Positions 24,881 through 33,076 are shown, counted from the stretch's first letter. The stretch is DNA of 52,954 nucleotides from Nostoc linckia z4 (GCF_002608075.1 NZ_LAHA01000053.1:1-52954); one strand, 5' to 3'. Numbers and translations are program-made. The notes: generated by a model not told the origin, from the letters alone.

Positions 24881-25175
24881 ACCAAATATTTGAAAATAGG
24901 TCTGTCCGATTCCGTTTTCCCTGGGATTTCAGATCAGGGGTGACAACTATATATTTACAACATCTACTGGGAAGCGATAGCCATTTGGTATGGCAATGAA
25001 AATATTACAGGTGTTGTTCAAGTTTTCATCTGAGCGTATTGGTTCATGAAGCCCTAAATGCTGACAAACAACATCCAAACTACTATCTCGCCGATAACTT
25101 AGCAGCCTAAGTCTCCTGTGGGTGCTGGCTGTTCCTTAGTCGATGGGATGGTGTTTCTTTTAATGATAACTGATA
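24881..25175. other. Gap with a possible C-terminal gene fragment
   Basis: On the - strand a start-less frame reads RRDSSLDVVCQHLGLHEPIR and ends FIAIPNGYRFPVDVVNI at about 24955. It could be the end of a decayed gene, but I do not recognise it. Confidence 0.25.
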
Positions 25176-26681
25176 TCAAAGTTCCCAACCTTGAAGCTCT
25201 GGTATTCGGCTTTGGTTGGGTTGCGAGTGATTGTTAGTTAGCATTCCATTCCAACCAGCTTCACCGGGAGAAACTTTTTTGGCTTGAGGTAGTTCAGCTA
25301 GTATCTCAGCTATCAAGTCCTCAACTTTCTCATTATCTTTAAAAGCGATGACTACTGTATCGATCGCTCGCAAAAATTCTAAAGGTATTTGCTCGCTATC
25401 ACCTACACTCCAATACAATGTAGGTTTGCGCTTTTCTTTGTCAACAGTTGATTCTAAGGCAATAACAGAGAGAACTTCAATCGGGTCACTCACCAATACT
25501 GCTCTTTCTACTGTAGCATTTGTAGCAATCCAAAAACTACCATTTTTCGTAGCTTCAGAGTTCAGGGGAATGGCGGTGAAGTTACCTGTTGGTTCTAGCT
25601 GCTTGGCAAGAGTTGGAAGATCGTCGAGCGTGCGTTCCACAAATATTGCTTGACCTGTTTGGCTTGCATAGAGCCAACCCTTTTCATACAGTTCTGTGAG
25701 CAGAGAATTGGGTAAATTGTACTGCTGGCTTAACTTTAGGCGTATTTGCTCCCAGTTTGTTGGTTCTGGTATAGGCAAGGAGTTTGTTTGAGTAACTGCT
25801 GGTATAGGATTTTCAACAGTTTGCTCCATCAGTTTCTTTGTGCGTTTGTCATCCTGTTTTGGAGGTACTGCTGATGTGGGATTTTCAACAGCTTGCTCCA
25901 TCAGTTTCTGGATGCGTTTGTCATCCCGCTTGGGACTGTAGTTTACCCCTCGATGCTTTTGTAAACCAGGAAAAGTATATGCTTTACCGAGATGCGTACC
26001 ACTAAAAGCCACACCGTCAAGTTGGTAACTAATGCCTTTGACTTTGCCCGTGCAAGTATAACCAACGCGGACATTAATACCTTGTTGTTGCGTTCGCTCT
26101 ATTAACTCTGGCATAGTAGGATGGTCGTGGGTTGCTTGGTCGAGCGATCGCTGAAGTCTCACTCTAACGCTTTCCTCTCCAGTTCTGACAAGTTGCCTAC
26201 GTTCGCCAGTAGTTGGACTGTGCTTATCTTTTTCCCAACTTGGTTGCACCGATTGTAAATTGTATTCGTGCTCCAACTTACGAATTACCGCTTCACTTCT
26301 GCGATCGTCCCAGCTATCAGAAACTGTAGTGCCATCTAATTGAATGCGACTGGCAGCAATATGTATGTGTTCATGAGTCCGGTCAGTATGCCGCACTACG
26401 ACATATTGGTTCATATCAAAACCCATTGCTTGGAGATACTTCTGGGCGATTTCATCCCAAGTATCATCATCTAAACTCTCTTTGTGGGCCAAACTGAGAG
26501 AAGCGTGATAAACAGCCCTACTCACCTTCGGGTTTAATCTTCGAGATATACCAAATTCAGCTGCTAATTCGCGTGGGTTTGTTCCTTCCATATTCCCACC
26601 GATTTGTCTTGCTCCATCTTTGCCAAAGAGGTAGTTTAGCAGTCCCCGAAAACTTTTACCTTTGATGTGCTTACCAATCAT
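25176..26681 (-). CDS. Relaxase / mobilization nuclease (MOBP-like)
   Basis: A 501-aa protein. The N-terminal relaxase domain starts MIGKHIKGKSFRGLLNYLFG (possible catalytic Tyr17) and has the metal-binding His cluster VVVRHTDRTHEHIHIAASRI (His98, 103, 105, 107). It nicks DNA at oriT and stays bound to the 5' end during conjugal transfer. Residues ~250-300 hold a duplicated unit (DDKR..KLMEQ.VENP..AV twice). The C-terminal part (RAVLVSDPIEVLSVIALE, then DTVVIAFKD) resembles a Toprim-type domain attached to some relaxases. Its first codon overlaps the MobC stop by 4 bp. No type IV secretion genes are in view, so the plasmid may be mobilizable. Confidence 0.88.
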   Translation of the reverse strand: MIGKHIKGKSFRGLLNYLFGKDGARQIGGNMEGTNPRELAAEFGISRRLNPKVSRAVYHASLSLAHKESLDDDTWDEIAQKYLQAMGFDMNQYVVVRHTDRTHEHIHIAASRIQLDGTTVSDSWDDRRSEAVIRKLEHEYNLQSVQPSWEKDKHSPTTGERRQLVRTGEESVRVRLQRSLDQATHDHPTMPELIERTQQQGINVRVGYTCTGKVKGISYQLDGVAFSGTHLGKAYTFPGLQKHRGVNYSPKRDDKRIQKLMEQAVENPTSAVPPKQDDKRTKKLMEQTVENPIPAVTQTNSLPIPEPTNWEQIRLKLSQQYNLPNSLLTELYEKGWLYASQTGQAIFVERTLDDLPTLAKQLEPTGNFTAIPLNSEATKNGSFWIATNATVERAVLVSDPIEVLSVIALESTVDKEKRKPTLYWSVGDSEQIPLEFLRAIDTVVIAFKDNEKVEDLIAEILAELPQAKKVSPGEAGWNGMLTNNHSQPNQSRIPELQGWEL

Positions 26682-27085
26682 CCTTCATCTTGTAAATCAG
26701 TAATTAAATCAATTTCAGCAATCTCTCGCCGTACCTGTTTCACCAAATCTCTTACCTGTGACAACAATGCTCTATCTACGACCACAGGTTCTCCCATGAG
26801 TACTGAAGTATTGATTGCTTTAGCTATTTGGTTGAGGTTGTTGCCTATTTTCCCCAACTCCCAGTAAGTTTGACCTGCTACTTTGGTGACACGCCTGGGC
26901 AATCTATTTTTCAGAGTCTTGGCACGAAACAACTCACTCATAGTGAGATTATTTTCATCTGCCATTAACTGTGCTTTCTCGTATTCTGCCAAAGTCAGTC
27001 TAATGTCTATCCTGTGTGAGCGTTTTTGTCGCATTATTGATGCATTAGTCATTAGCTGTTTTAAGTTTGACGACTGCACTATCAT
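26678..27085 (-). CDS. mobC: MobC-like relaxosome accessory protein
   Basis: A 135-aa protein. IDIRLTLAEYEKAQLMADEN, then LTMSELFRAKTLKNRLPRRV (residues ~25-65) is the RHH-type N-terminus of MobC proteins. YWELGKIGNNLNQIAKAINT (~74-93) is the MobC signature helix. It binds near oriT and helps the relaxase open the nic region. The start is not fully fixed: ATGs at codons 12 and 18 are alternatives. The ATGA overlap with the relaxase gene shows one operon. The oriT would be expected just upstream, where nested hairpins occur. Confidence 0.88.
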   Translation of the reverse strand: MIVQSSNLKQLMTNASIMRQKRSHRIDIRLTLAEYEKAQLMADENNLTMSELFRAKTLKNRLPRRVTKVAGQTYWELGKIGNNLNQIAKAINTSVLMGEPVVVDRALLSQVRDLVKQVRREIAEIDLITDLQDEG

Positions 27086-27241
27086 TTGTCATTGACCAAG
27101 CGGTTACTTACGATTCTGGTTCAATACCAAGATGCGATGCGAGATAATGAAATGCGATCGCGCAATTGAAAAGCTAATCCGCCCAAACCTTGCAGAAATT
27201 TTCCAGGGTGAACTCTTACAGAGAATTTTCGTATCATCTTC

Positions 27242-27293
27242 CCCTCTGTCACGGTGGTTAACCTACTTAGGTAGGGGAACCGTGAAAAGAGGG
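27242..27293. other. Nested inverted repeats, oriT candidate
   Basis: Outer arms CCCTCTgTCACGGT (27242-27255) and ACCGTGAaaAGAGGG (27279-27293) pair across an inner hairpin CCTAC-TTAG-GTAGG (27262-27275). Such structures beside mobC are typical of oriT regions. No nic consensus was recognised, so the call is by position and structure. Confidence 0.4.
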
Positions 27294-27305
27294 CAAGTTT
27301 GTTGC

Positions 27306-27327
27306 CGCACCTGGGGGTGCGTTTTTT
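27306..27327 (+). terminator. Strong GC hairpin followed by T6
   Basis: CGCACC-TGGG-GGTGCG followed directly by TTTTTT. It is an intrinsic terminator by form, on the + strand, though no rightward gene precedes it. It may belong to the oriT structure or shield the partition promoter from readthrough. Confidence 0.5.
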
Positions 27328-27403
27328 CTCCCCAGAAAAAATGTCCGGACAGCAACATAGCTTGCTACTCACCAAAGGTTTTTTTGGGCTACTCAAATTA
27401 AAA

Positions 27404-27454
27404 ACATGAGTGGCATTGAGTTGGCATTTAAGTGGAACTGAGTTGGCATTTTTT
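27404..27454. repeat. parC-like centromere, block 1 (four 11-bp repeats)
   Basis: TGG anchors at 27411, 27422, 27433 and 27444 are exactly 11 bp apart (units TGGCATTGAGT, TGGCATTTAAG, TGGAACTGAGT, TGGCATTTTTT). It precedes the promoter of the parM-like operon. See also block 2. Confidence 0.75.
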
Positions 27455-27513
27455 GACCATTTTATTGTCAATAAGCTTAGTTCTTGATAATAAGAATATA
27501 TACATAATGTATG
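27455..27513 (+). promoter_or_regulatory. Putative promoter between the two repeat blocks
   Basis: A ~60-bp AT-rich spacer. TTGTCA (27465-27470) with TAATAA (27488-27493) at 17-bp spacing is one candidate pair. TTGATA at 27484 with a downstream AT-rich box is another. Position between the repeat blocks mirrors the par promoter of plasmid R1. Confidence 0.45.
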
Positions 27514-27604
27514 CAGTGGCGTTGAATTGGCGCTCAATTGGGATTAAATTGGCGCTCAAGTGACACTTAAGTGGCGTTGAATTGGCATTTGAGTGGCGTA
27601 TTTT
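27514..27604. repeat. parC-like centromere, block 2 (eight 11-bp repeats)
   Basis: TGG anchors lie at 27517, 27528, 27539, 27550, 27572, 27583 and 27594, with TGA at 27561, all exactly 11 bp apart. Consensus TGGCryTnAAk (for example TGGCGTTGAAT, TGGCGCTCAAG). The two blocks flank a probable promoter and precede a parM/parR-like pair, as in R1 parC. They are probably binding sites for the downstream ParR-like protein. Confidence 0.78.
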
Positions 27605-27765
27605 TGAATCGAATTCAATAGCATAAAAATGACTAGTTGAGAAAATGCAGCTAAAAAATAACCAATGGGCTAATTTTTCGCCTGATAAAAATGGTCAGTG
27701 GGTAGATTGGCATGATTTATATTTGCACTTAACTTAAAGGAAAGCTTTTAGGTAAACCACAGTCA

Positions 27766-28914
27766 ATGTCAAACTTGATAGTCAGTTTTGACCCTGGTGC
27801 TTCCTTGACCAAGATTGTTTACGAACTAGCAACTGAAGGCAAACCATGTTTGATGACAATGGAACCAGAGATGCTGAAGTTGCCTCAAAGTTCGATTGAC
27901 GCTTATATGTCGAGTCGCAAGGGTCTTGAATCTCCTAAACCAGTAGATGAAGCCTGGGTGTCAAGTCCTGCGGATAATGATACACAATGTACGGTAGTTG
28001 GATTCCTGGCACGGCAGTTTTCAGCATCTGCCAGACTCGATAAGCTCAAGTACGAAACCTCAATTCACAAAGCCTTGGCGGTTATTGGTGCGATCGCTCA
28101 ACACAACAAATTGCCTAACAGGTTTTCACTATCACTGACCTCACTACTGCCCTATGGTGAATATCAAAATCGCCAAGCATTTGAGCAACAGTTACAGTCT
28201 GCACTCAAGGATTTTAGGTTTCGGGGTCAAAGGTTGCGGGTGAAACTGGAGAGATTCGAGTGCTTACCCGAAGGTGCGGGATTGGCAATGATTCGTCAAC
28301 GCCAGAATGGTAAAGAATGGTTTAATGCTCAAACCATTGCAGTGCTGATGTTCGGGCATCGCAATACCAGCCTTCTATTATTTGAACGGGGCAAGATGAC
28401 GGCGGGTTACACCAATGGGCTGGGCTTTCACCAAATGGTAAAGCGAGTAATTGAGCGCACATCTGGACAGGATGCCACTGCTTTGACCTCTGCCATCTAT
28501 GCAGCCGGTTCAGATATCACAGTTGATAACCAAGCAATTCGCACTCTGGTCAAAAGCAGAGAACCTAAAAATATTGATTATGAATTGCAGATGATTGTTA
28601 ATGCCATTGCTACTGCTAAAACTGAGTATTGGTCTAGGCTTTACGATTGGCTGGAATCAACTTTACCTGCGGTGAACGAGGTGATTTTGAGTGGTGGCGC
28701 AGCATTGTACTTAGAGCAAGAGTTACAAGACTGCTTTCAAGAAATATCAACTTATTGGGGTGCTGACTTACAGCAGCAGGTACAAGAAGTATTCAAGGAT
28801 AAAAGTAATGATTATTGCCATACTTTCCGAGAGCAGGAAGCTTTGTCGTTTAGGTTGATTGATGCGTTTGGTTTGTTTATGCGGTTTAGAGCGCAAATCG
28901 AGAAAGTAGCATGA
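27766..28914 (+). CDS. ParM/StbA-like actin-family plasmid segregation ATPase
   Basis: A 382-aa protein. The phosphate-1 loop is IVSFDPGASLTKIVY (residues ~5-19) and the adenosine motif is VILSGGAALYL (~305-315), followed by helices typical of actin-like ATPases. The phosphate-2 strand reads VLMFGHRNTSLLLF, without the Asp usually found there (DxGxxT). ParM polymerises with ATP and pushes plasmid copies apart through ParR bound at a centromere. It is preceded by two blocks of 11-bp repeats and overlaps the next gene by 4 bp (ATGA). The assignment to the ParM/StbA superfamily is firm; the exact subgroup is not. Confidence 0.82.
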   Translation: MSNLIVSFDPGASLTKIVYELATEGKPCLMTMEPEMLKLPQSSIDAYMSSRKGLESPKPVDEAWVSSPADNDTQCTVVGFLARQFSASARLDKLKYETSIHKALAVIGAIAQHNKLPNRFSLSLTSLLPYGEYQNRQAFEQQLQSALKDFRFRGQRLRVKLERFECLPEGAGLAMIRQRQNGKEWFNAQTIAVLMFGHRNTSLLLFERGKMTAGYTNGLGFHQMVKRVIERTSGQDATALTSAIYAAGSDITVDNQAIRTLVKSREPKNIDYELQMIVNAIATAKTEYWSRLYDWLESTLPAVNEVILSGGAALYLEQELQDCFQEISTYWGADLQQQVQEVFKDKSNDYCHTFREQEALSFRLIDAFGLFMRFRAQIEKVA

Positions 28915-29549
28915 CTACAAATAAAAAACAACCCAAAAATAATGACAATAATAGACAGCCCAATAGTAGCGGTAGTCGCAGACTGCCTGAAGGAACTGAT
29001 ACTGACAGACAAAGACAATATAAAAATTTGACTCTTCGGCTTCGTGCTTACTCAAATACTGTTGATGCAAAGCTAATTATATATTTGCAAAAAGGAAATG
29101 GGGTCAGTACTAGCAAAGAGATGGTATTACAGGCATTACGAATGTGTTGGTTGCCTTTAGCATATCAAGCTCAAGCAAATACAGATGTAAAAATTAGTGA
29201 TAAAGAGGTGCGTCAGGTAGGGTTAATTTGTTGTCATGCCCTGGAGCAACATTTGGCCTATTTGCGAATGGAACTAGGATTACCACATAAATCAAGTGAT
29301 GTTTTGCCTGTACCTCTCAGCACTATGACCAATCCTCAAACGCTTGCTACTATGTTCGGTCTAGAAATTGGTAATAGCGGTAGTATTGATGATGAAAATG
29401 ATAGTAATGCTAGCACTAAAGGTAAAAGTAAAGGCAATGGCAGTAGTAATAGTGACAACCAGCCAAAACACAAAATAGATTCTGATTCCTTCATTCCTGG
29501 TGAGGGGTCTTTCTATGATGAAACAGACGATATGTTTGAGAATATTTAA
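28911..29549 (+). CDS. ParR-like centromere-binding adaptor
   Basis: A 212-aa protein. After a polar N-tail of ~35 residues comes KNLTLRLRAYSNTVDAKLII and STSKEMVLQALRMCWLPLAY (~38-85), a strand plus two-helix pattern compatible with an RHH domain, as in ParR. The C-terminal third is a low-complexity Ser/Asn/Gly/Lys region ending in acidic residues (YDETDDMFENI), compatible with a flexible tail that contacts the actin filament. Overlap with the parM-like gene and 11-bp repeats upstream support the role. The family was not recognised directly. Confidence 0.62.
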   Translation: MTTNKKQPKNNDNNRQPNSSGSRRLPEGTDTDRQRQYKNLTLRLRAYSNTVDAKLIIYLQKGNGVSTSKEMVLQALRMCWLPLAYQAQANTDVKISDKEVRQVGLICCHALEQHLAYLRMELGLPHKSSDVLPVPLSTMTNPQTLATMFGLEIGNSGSIDDENDSNASTKGKSKGNGSSNSDNQPKHKIDSDSFIPGEGSFYDETDDMFENI

Positions 29550-29594
29550 GTATTTATTAATGCACATTTAGTCAAATCACAAAGGAGATTTCAG

Positions 29595-30365
29595 ATGGCA
29601 GCAATTCACTTCATGGATGGTGAAAAAGGTGGAGTTGGCAAGTCTTTGTTTGCACGGGTTATGGTGCAATACTGCATTGACAATAAACTCTCTTATGAGT
29701 TGGTAGAAGCAGACCAAAGTAATCCAGATGTGGGCGCATTTTACCCAGATAATCATAAAACAGCAGTTTTTAGCGAATCAGAGCGTAAAGCTTACGATGC
29801 TGATGAAATTTTTAATTTAGCACTAACAACTTCAGTCATTGTCAATTTACCTGCTCAAGTATACCCAGCAGTAACTGATTGGATTGAGCGTAATCAAATA
29901 CTAGAACTTACTGGGAAAAATAAGGTCAAAATATACAAATGGTTTGTTTGTAGTGGTGGATATGACAGCGTTCAATTATTTATGCAATCTCTCGAACGCT
30001 TTGAAAACAAAATTAAGCATATATTTGTACGCAATTATGGTTTATGCGATGACTGGAAACATGTAGATGGACGTAAGAATTTACAGGAATTAATCAAAGC
30101 TTATAAAGTAGCTGTCATCAATTTTCCCAAATTCAGCTATCGAGAACGAGATATCCTTGATGCCAATCAGATAAATTTTTCTGCGGCTAGAGATTATGGA
30201 GAGTTAGGTGTATTGGGTAAGCAGCGATTACACAATTTTCTCAAAAAAGCTTCTGACGAAATTGAGAAAGCTAAAATTTGGAATCTTCCGACAGCTTCAA
30301 TTACTGCCCCGACAGAAAAAGTTGATGATGCTAATGTCAACGGCAAGGTTGCTACCAAGAAGTAA
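29595..30365 (+). CDS. P-loop ATPase, TraL/MobD-like
   Basis: A 256-aa protein with a good AGGAG ribosome binding site 7 bp upstream. The deviant Walker A loop DGEKGGVGKSLFA (residues 8-20) begins after a single strand (AAIHFM), as in ParA/MinD and TraL of IncP plasmids. VEADQSNPDVGAFYP is the expected acidic switch segment. Length and the IHxxxxxKGGVGKS start fit TraL/MobD-type transfer proteins better than ParA. The C-terminal ~25 residues are low-complexity. It follows the parMR-like pair by 45 bp and so is probably in the same operon. Confidence 0.7.
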   Translation: MAAIHFMDGEKGGVGKSLFARVMVQYCIDNKLSYELVEADQSNPDVGAFYPDNHKTAVFSESERKAYDADEIFNLALTTSVIVNLPAQVYPAVTDWIERNQILELTGKNKVKIYKWFVCSGGYDSVQLFMQSLERFENKIKHIFVRNYGLCDDWKHVDGRKNLQELIKAYKVAVINFPKFSYRERDILDANQINFSAARDYGELGVLGKQRLHNFLKKASDEIEKAKIWNLPTASITAPTEKVDDANVNGKVATKK

Positions 30366-30546
30366 TCTAATTCAGGAGTGCTGTTAGCTGTAGCGGGGCG
30401 TTTAGCCCGTGCAATTAATTTTACTTTTTTACTCAGCACTCGTTACTCAGCACTTTTTCGGTGACATCTCCCACCACCAAATCGAATTCCTATACCAAAT
30501 GAGCGTGGGGTATGAGAACGCGGATTAGCTAAAAGCAAATACAGAT
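30366..30546. other. Gap after the TraL-like gene
   Basis: GGGGCGTTTAGCCCG hairpin-like sequence at about 30395-30410 followed by an AT-rich stretch with a T-run; a possible terminator. It also contains common dispersed sequence (ACTCAGCACTCGTTACTCAG). Confidence 0.35.
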
Positions 30547-31332
30547 ATGAGTAATTCTCACACTGAAGAACTCGATTTAGACGATGAATTTTTGGATTCA
30601 GTAGCCGCTAGAGGCAAAGGACTGAGCCAAATTCCTTACCCAACTTTATTAGATTTAGCCATTCGAGGTAAAGATGATTCATTTAAAGCTAGGGTTTGGG
30701 AAATAGTAGTCCAAACCGGACTAGACCCTGATGACCCAGCATTTCTGATGATGATTGCTACCGGCAGGCTACAAGTACTGTTGGAAGACAATCCCAAAGA
30801 AATGGAAGCAATGTTTGACCTATGGCAAACGCAGCTTTATGACCATCTCCAGACATATGAAAAGGCAGCAGTAAAAGGTCAGCAAAAAGCGATCGCTCAG
30901 GCTGTGACGGGATTAATTAGGCGTACTGAATTTGAACGTGCTATTCATTCAGTTCCCTCTCTAATTGCTGCGGGAATACTGCTATTAATTGCAGCTGGAG
31001 TAGGCGGACTGGTAAGTGTAGGTGGAATGTCCTGGTATCAATCCAGTCATCTAGATCCTGCTGGGCCACGCCAACTCACACAAGCCCAAGCCAATGCTTT
31101 GGAATGGGCAACCAGTAATGAAGGTAAGTTTGCTCACAACCTAATGCAATGGAATCAAGATTTGCTGAGTCGTGACCAAAACGGTCAACTTACTTGTGCT
31201 AAGGATGTTAAGCGTTTGGGGGTAACACTGGAAATTGGAGCAAGTAGCAGAAAAGCCTCATCCGGGTTCTGCACGTTATGGACATCACCTAGCAATCAGC
31301 GCCAGTTTGTATCTAAACCGCGTCAACCTTGA
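30547..31332 (+). CDS. Membrane-anchored plasmid protein of unknown function
   Basis: A 261-aa protein. An acidic start (MSNSHTEELDLDDEFLDSVA) is followed by TLLDLAIRGKDDSFKARVWE, GLDPDDPAFLMMIATGRLQV and EAMFDLWQTQL, a conserved-looking helical domain. A single membrane segment (residues ~137-160, PSLIAAGILLLIAAGVGGLV) separates it from an external C-terminal region with LEWATSNEGKFAHNLMQWNQ and two Cys. I know similar proteins only as uncharacterised cyanobacterial plasmid proteins. Its place after the partition/TraL-like genes suggests a transfer or envelope role, but this is inference. Confidence 0.6.
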   Translation: MSNSHTEELDLDDEFLDSVAARGKGLSQIPYPTLLDLAIRGKDDSFKARVWEIVVQTGLDPDDPAFLMMIATGRLQVLLEDNPKEMEAMFDLWQTQLYDHLQTYEKAAVKGQQKAIAQAVTGLIRRTEFERAIHSVPSLIAAGILLLIAAGVGGLVSVGGMSWYQSSHLDPAGPRQLTQAQANALEWATSNEGKFAHNLMQWNQDLLSRDQNGQLTCAKDVKRLGVTLEIGASSRKASSGFCTLWTSPSNQRQFVSKPRQP

Positions 31333-31484
31333 AAACTATAGTTTTTTGGAATTAGAGTAAAGCTCAGAACTCAAGCCACGAACAAATAATACACTCTCCT
31401 TAAAAACTCCAGGTTTCAAAATGGACGGGGTTTAAGTTAAAAAATTAGTTGTCAATTTCTCAATCGTAGAAGAGGATTCAGCAG

Positions 31485-32024
31485 ATGTTTACCTGCAAAG
31501 TTAACTGGCTTTGGCTGCTAGTAATAGGAGGTATAGTTACAGCTTGTACCCCTGCTACTGTAAATGTCAGTAGCAAGGATGAGAAGAATACGACTCAAGC
31601 TCAAGCTGTGCCTGATTATCCACCGATGTATGACGTGGATGTTAAAGTTTGTGGCAACATTATTGCCCCTCTCAAGGATGGAAAACGTTGTGTAAATCAA
31701 CAATTGCGTTTGTGGGGGCCAGTAGGAGAGGCAAAATTAGTTCGTGCTGGTATTTCTCTGCCATCAGTTTCTAGCGTAGAGCATAAATTAGCGATCGCCT
31801 CGAAAGGCTGTTATCCTGTTTATTCCCAACCTGACCAGCAGCAGTTTTATTGGGCTAATTCCATTATTCAAGTCAACAGGGGAGAAACTGCACCCACAGT
31901 CGAAGTCAAGCCAACTCAACTTTCAAATCAGCAGATTTATGAGTTGATGACTAGTAAACTTTCCAGTCGGACAATTACAACATTTGGCGGGGTGGGGTGC
32001 GAAGCTGCATCTTCGGTAAAATAA
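31485..32024 (+). CDS. Putative lipoprotein
   Basis: A 179-aa protein. The N-terminus MFTCKVNWLWLLVIGGIVTA followed by Cys21 is a signal peptide with a VTAC lipobox, so the mature protein should be lipid-anchored. VKVCGNIIAPLKDGKRCVNQ and GCYPVYSQ contain further cysteines that may form disulfides. A C-terminal region has QQIYELMTSKLSSRTITTFG. No domain family recognised. It follows the membrane protein by 150 bp and may act with it at the envelope. A hairpin at 32062-32079 lies past the stop. Confidence 0.6.
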   Translation: MFTCKVNWLWLLVIGGIVTACTPATVNVSSKDEKNTTQAQAVPDYPPMYDVDVKVCGNIIAPLKDGKRCVNQQLRLWGPVGEAKLVRAGISLPSVSSVEHKLAIASKGCYPVYSQPDQQQFYWANSIIQVNRGETAPTVEVKPTQLSNQQIYELMTSKLSSRTITTFGGVGCEAASSVK

Positions 32025-32061
32025 AGCTTTTACGGTTAAGGGTGGGTGGGCAAAAAAGTTA

Positions 32062-32079
32062 CCCCACTAAAATGTGGGG
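32062..32079 (-). terminator. Hairpin between convergent genes
   Basis: CCCCAC-TAAAAT-GTGGGG. Read leftwards it is followed after four bases by TTTTTT, so it best terminates the leftward gene ending at 32103. It may also serve the rightward lipoprotein gene. Confidence 0.55.
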
Positions 32080-32102
32080 CTACTGTGAGAACCAGCAGGT
32101 AA

Positions 32103-32417
32103 TTATGAGGCTTTAGCCAATCTAGCTGTACGTTGTTGTTTATGAGCTTTGCGCCGCTCCCGTACTGCATCCAAATCTTTCAGTCCATACAGACGTTTGG
32201 CGTATGCTAGTAGTTCATTGATGGGAGTTTCGCTATAGTCCTGGCGAAAGTGAATGTTATGTTCGTTCCAATCAAACTCTTGCTGATTAAAACGTGCTTG
32301 AGCAGCAAGTTCTCTGCCTGATTCCTCACGTAAAACTTCCAGTACCATTAATCGCACTTTATCTTGATATCCTACTACCTGATCCAACGCTTTTGTTTGT
32401 TGTTGATTACGAGTCAT
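32103..32417 (-). CDS. FDW-motif protein, paralogue 1
   Basis: A 104-aa protein. VGYQDKVRLMVLEVLREESG, RFNQQEFDWNEHNIHFRQDY and ELLAYAKRLYGLKDLDAVRE align throughout with the 143-aa protein encoded at 32603-33034, which makes the two paralogues. It is basic at the end (RKAHKQQRTARLAKAS). All-helical in appearance. No known family. It has its own ribosome binding site (AAAGGA), a leader hairpin at 32462-32475 and a terminator hairpin at 32062-32079, so it is transcribed alone. Confidence 0.65.
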   Translation of the reverse strand: MTRNQQQTKALDQVVGYQDKVRLMVLEVLREESGRELAAQARFNQQEFDWNEHNIHFRQDYSETPINELLAYAKRLYGLKDLDAVRERRKAHKQQRTARLAKAS

Positions 32418-32461
32418 TTGATTATCCTTTGATTAACGAATTACTACATCTCACCTAGACA

Positions 32462-32475
32462 GCATCGACAGATGC
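32462..32475 (-). promoter_or_regulatory. Leader hairpin of FDW paralogue 1
   Basis: GCATC-GACA-GATGC: 5-bp stem and 4-nt loop, 44 nt upstream of the start codon. Equivalent hairpins occur 40-44 nt upstream of the other two FDW-type genes. Confidence 0.5.
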
Positions 32476-32565
32476 CTTCTGACTTAGAGTTCACTTTTGA
32501 ATCTCTTTAATTCAGCAGCAATCGCTGCATTCAATTCTGTTTTTTGGATGCGGGTGGGCGGGAAA

Positions 32566-32601
32566 TACAATGCCCTGAATTATCTAATTCAGGGCATTGT
32601 A
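32566..32601 (-). terminator. 17-bp perfect stem-loop after FDW paralogue 2
   Basis: Two exact 17-bp arms (32566-32582 and 32585-32601) with a 2-nt loop start one base past the stop codon region of the gene ending at 32603. Very stable. The T-run after it on the - strand is short (TTT), so it may act as an RNA stabiliser as well as a terminator. Confidence 0.65.
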
Positions 32602-32602
32602 A

Positions 32603-33034
32603 TTAATCGTCAATTTCTACATCTTCGTCATCTTCATCTTCTTCAAAATCGTCATTTATCAAGTCATCAGAGTTGCTACTTAAACCATTGAGTCCGTCCA
32701 TGCGTTTAGACCGAGCAGCTTTATGAGAAGCACGTCTATCTCGAATTTCATCAAGATTATTCAAGCCGTAAAGTTTGCGGGCATAATTCACCAGTTCTTT
32801 TAATGGTGTGTTTATATAGTCCTTACGAAACTGGGAATTGTGTTTGTCCCAATCAAACTCTTGTCCGTTAAATCTGGCTGCTGCTGCTAATTCTCTTCCT
32901 GATTCTTCCCGCAATACTTCAATTACCATCAGGTGTACTTTTTCCTGATAAGTCATTACTCGTTCTAAAGCAGGAATATGCCTTTCAATTTTACGTGATG
33001 CTTTAGCGGTTTTGCGAACGTTAGCGTTAACCAT
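32603..33034 (-). CDS. FDW-motif protein, paralogue 2 (acidic tail)
   Basis: A 143-aa protein. VMTYQEKVHLMVIEVLREES, ARFNGQEFDWDKHNSQFRKD and ELVNYARKLYGLNNLDEIRD match paralogue 1. It has a longer basic N-terminus (NANVRKTAKASRKIERH) and a C-terminal acidic tail (INDDFEEDEDDEDVEIDD), giving a basic-core-plus-acidic-tail layout seen in histone-like or nucleic-acid-binding proteins. AAGGAG lies upstream. Leader hairpin at 33077-33090. No known family. Confidence 0.65.
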   Translation of the reverse strand: MVNANVRKTAKASRKIERHIPALERVMTYQEKVHLMVIEVLREESGRELAAAARFNGQEFDWDKHNSQFRKDYINTPLKELVNYARKLYGLNNLDEIRDRRASHKAARSKRMDGLNGLSSNSDDLINDDFEEDEDDEDVEIDD

Positions 33035-33076
33035 GAGAATTACTCCTTGATATTTAGTATTTTTCTCGTAGAAACA

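Larger units (their letters stand above)
27086..27765. other. Divergent control region: oriT candidate and parC-like centromere
   Basis: A 680-bp gene-free region between the leftward mobC/relaxase operon and the rightward parM-like operon. In order it has nested hairpins (27242-27293), a GC hairpin with T-run (27306-27327), two blocks of 11-bp direct repeats (27404-27454, 27514-27604) and a ~160-bp AT-rich leader before the parM-like gene. Confidence 0.6.

Noticed and set aside
27404..27604. CRISPR-like array
   Set aside because: Units are 11 bp, tandem and without unique spacers; no cas genes. Fits centromere iterons.
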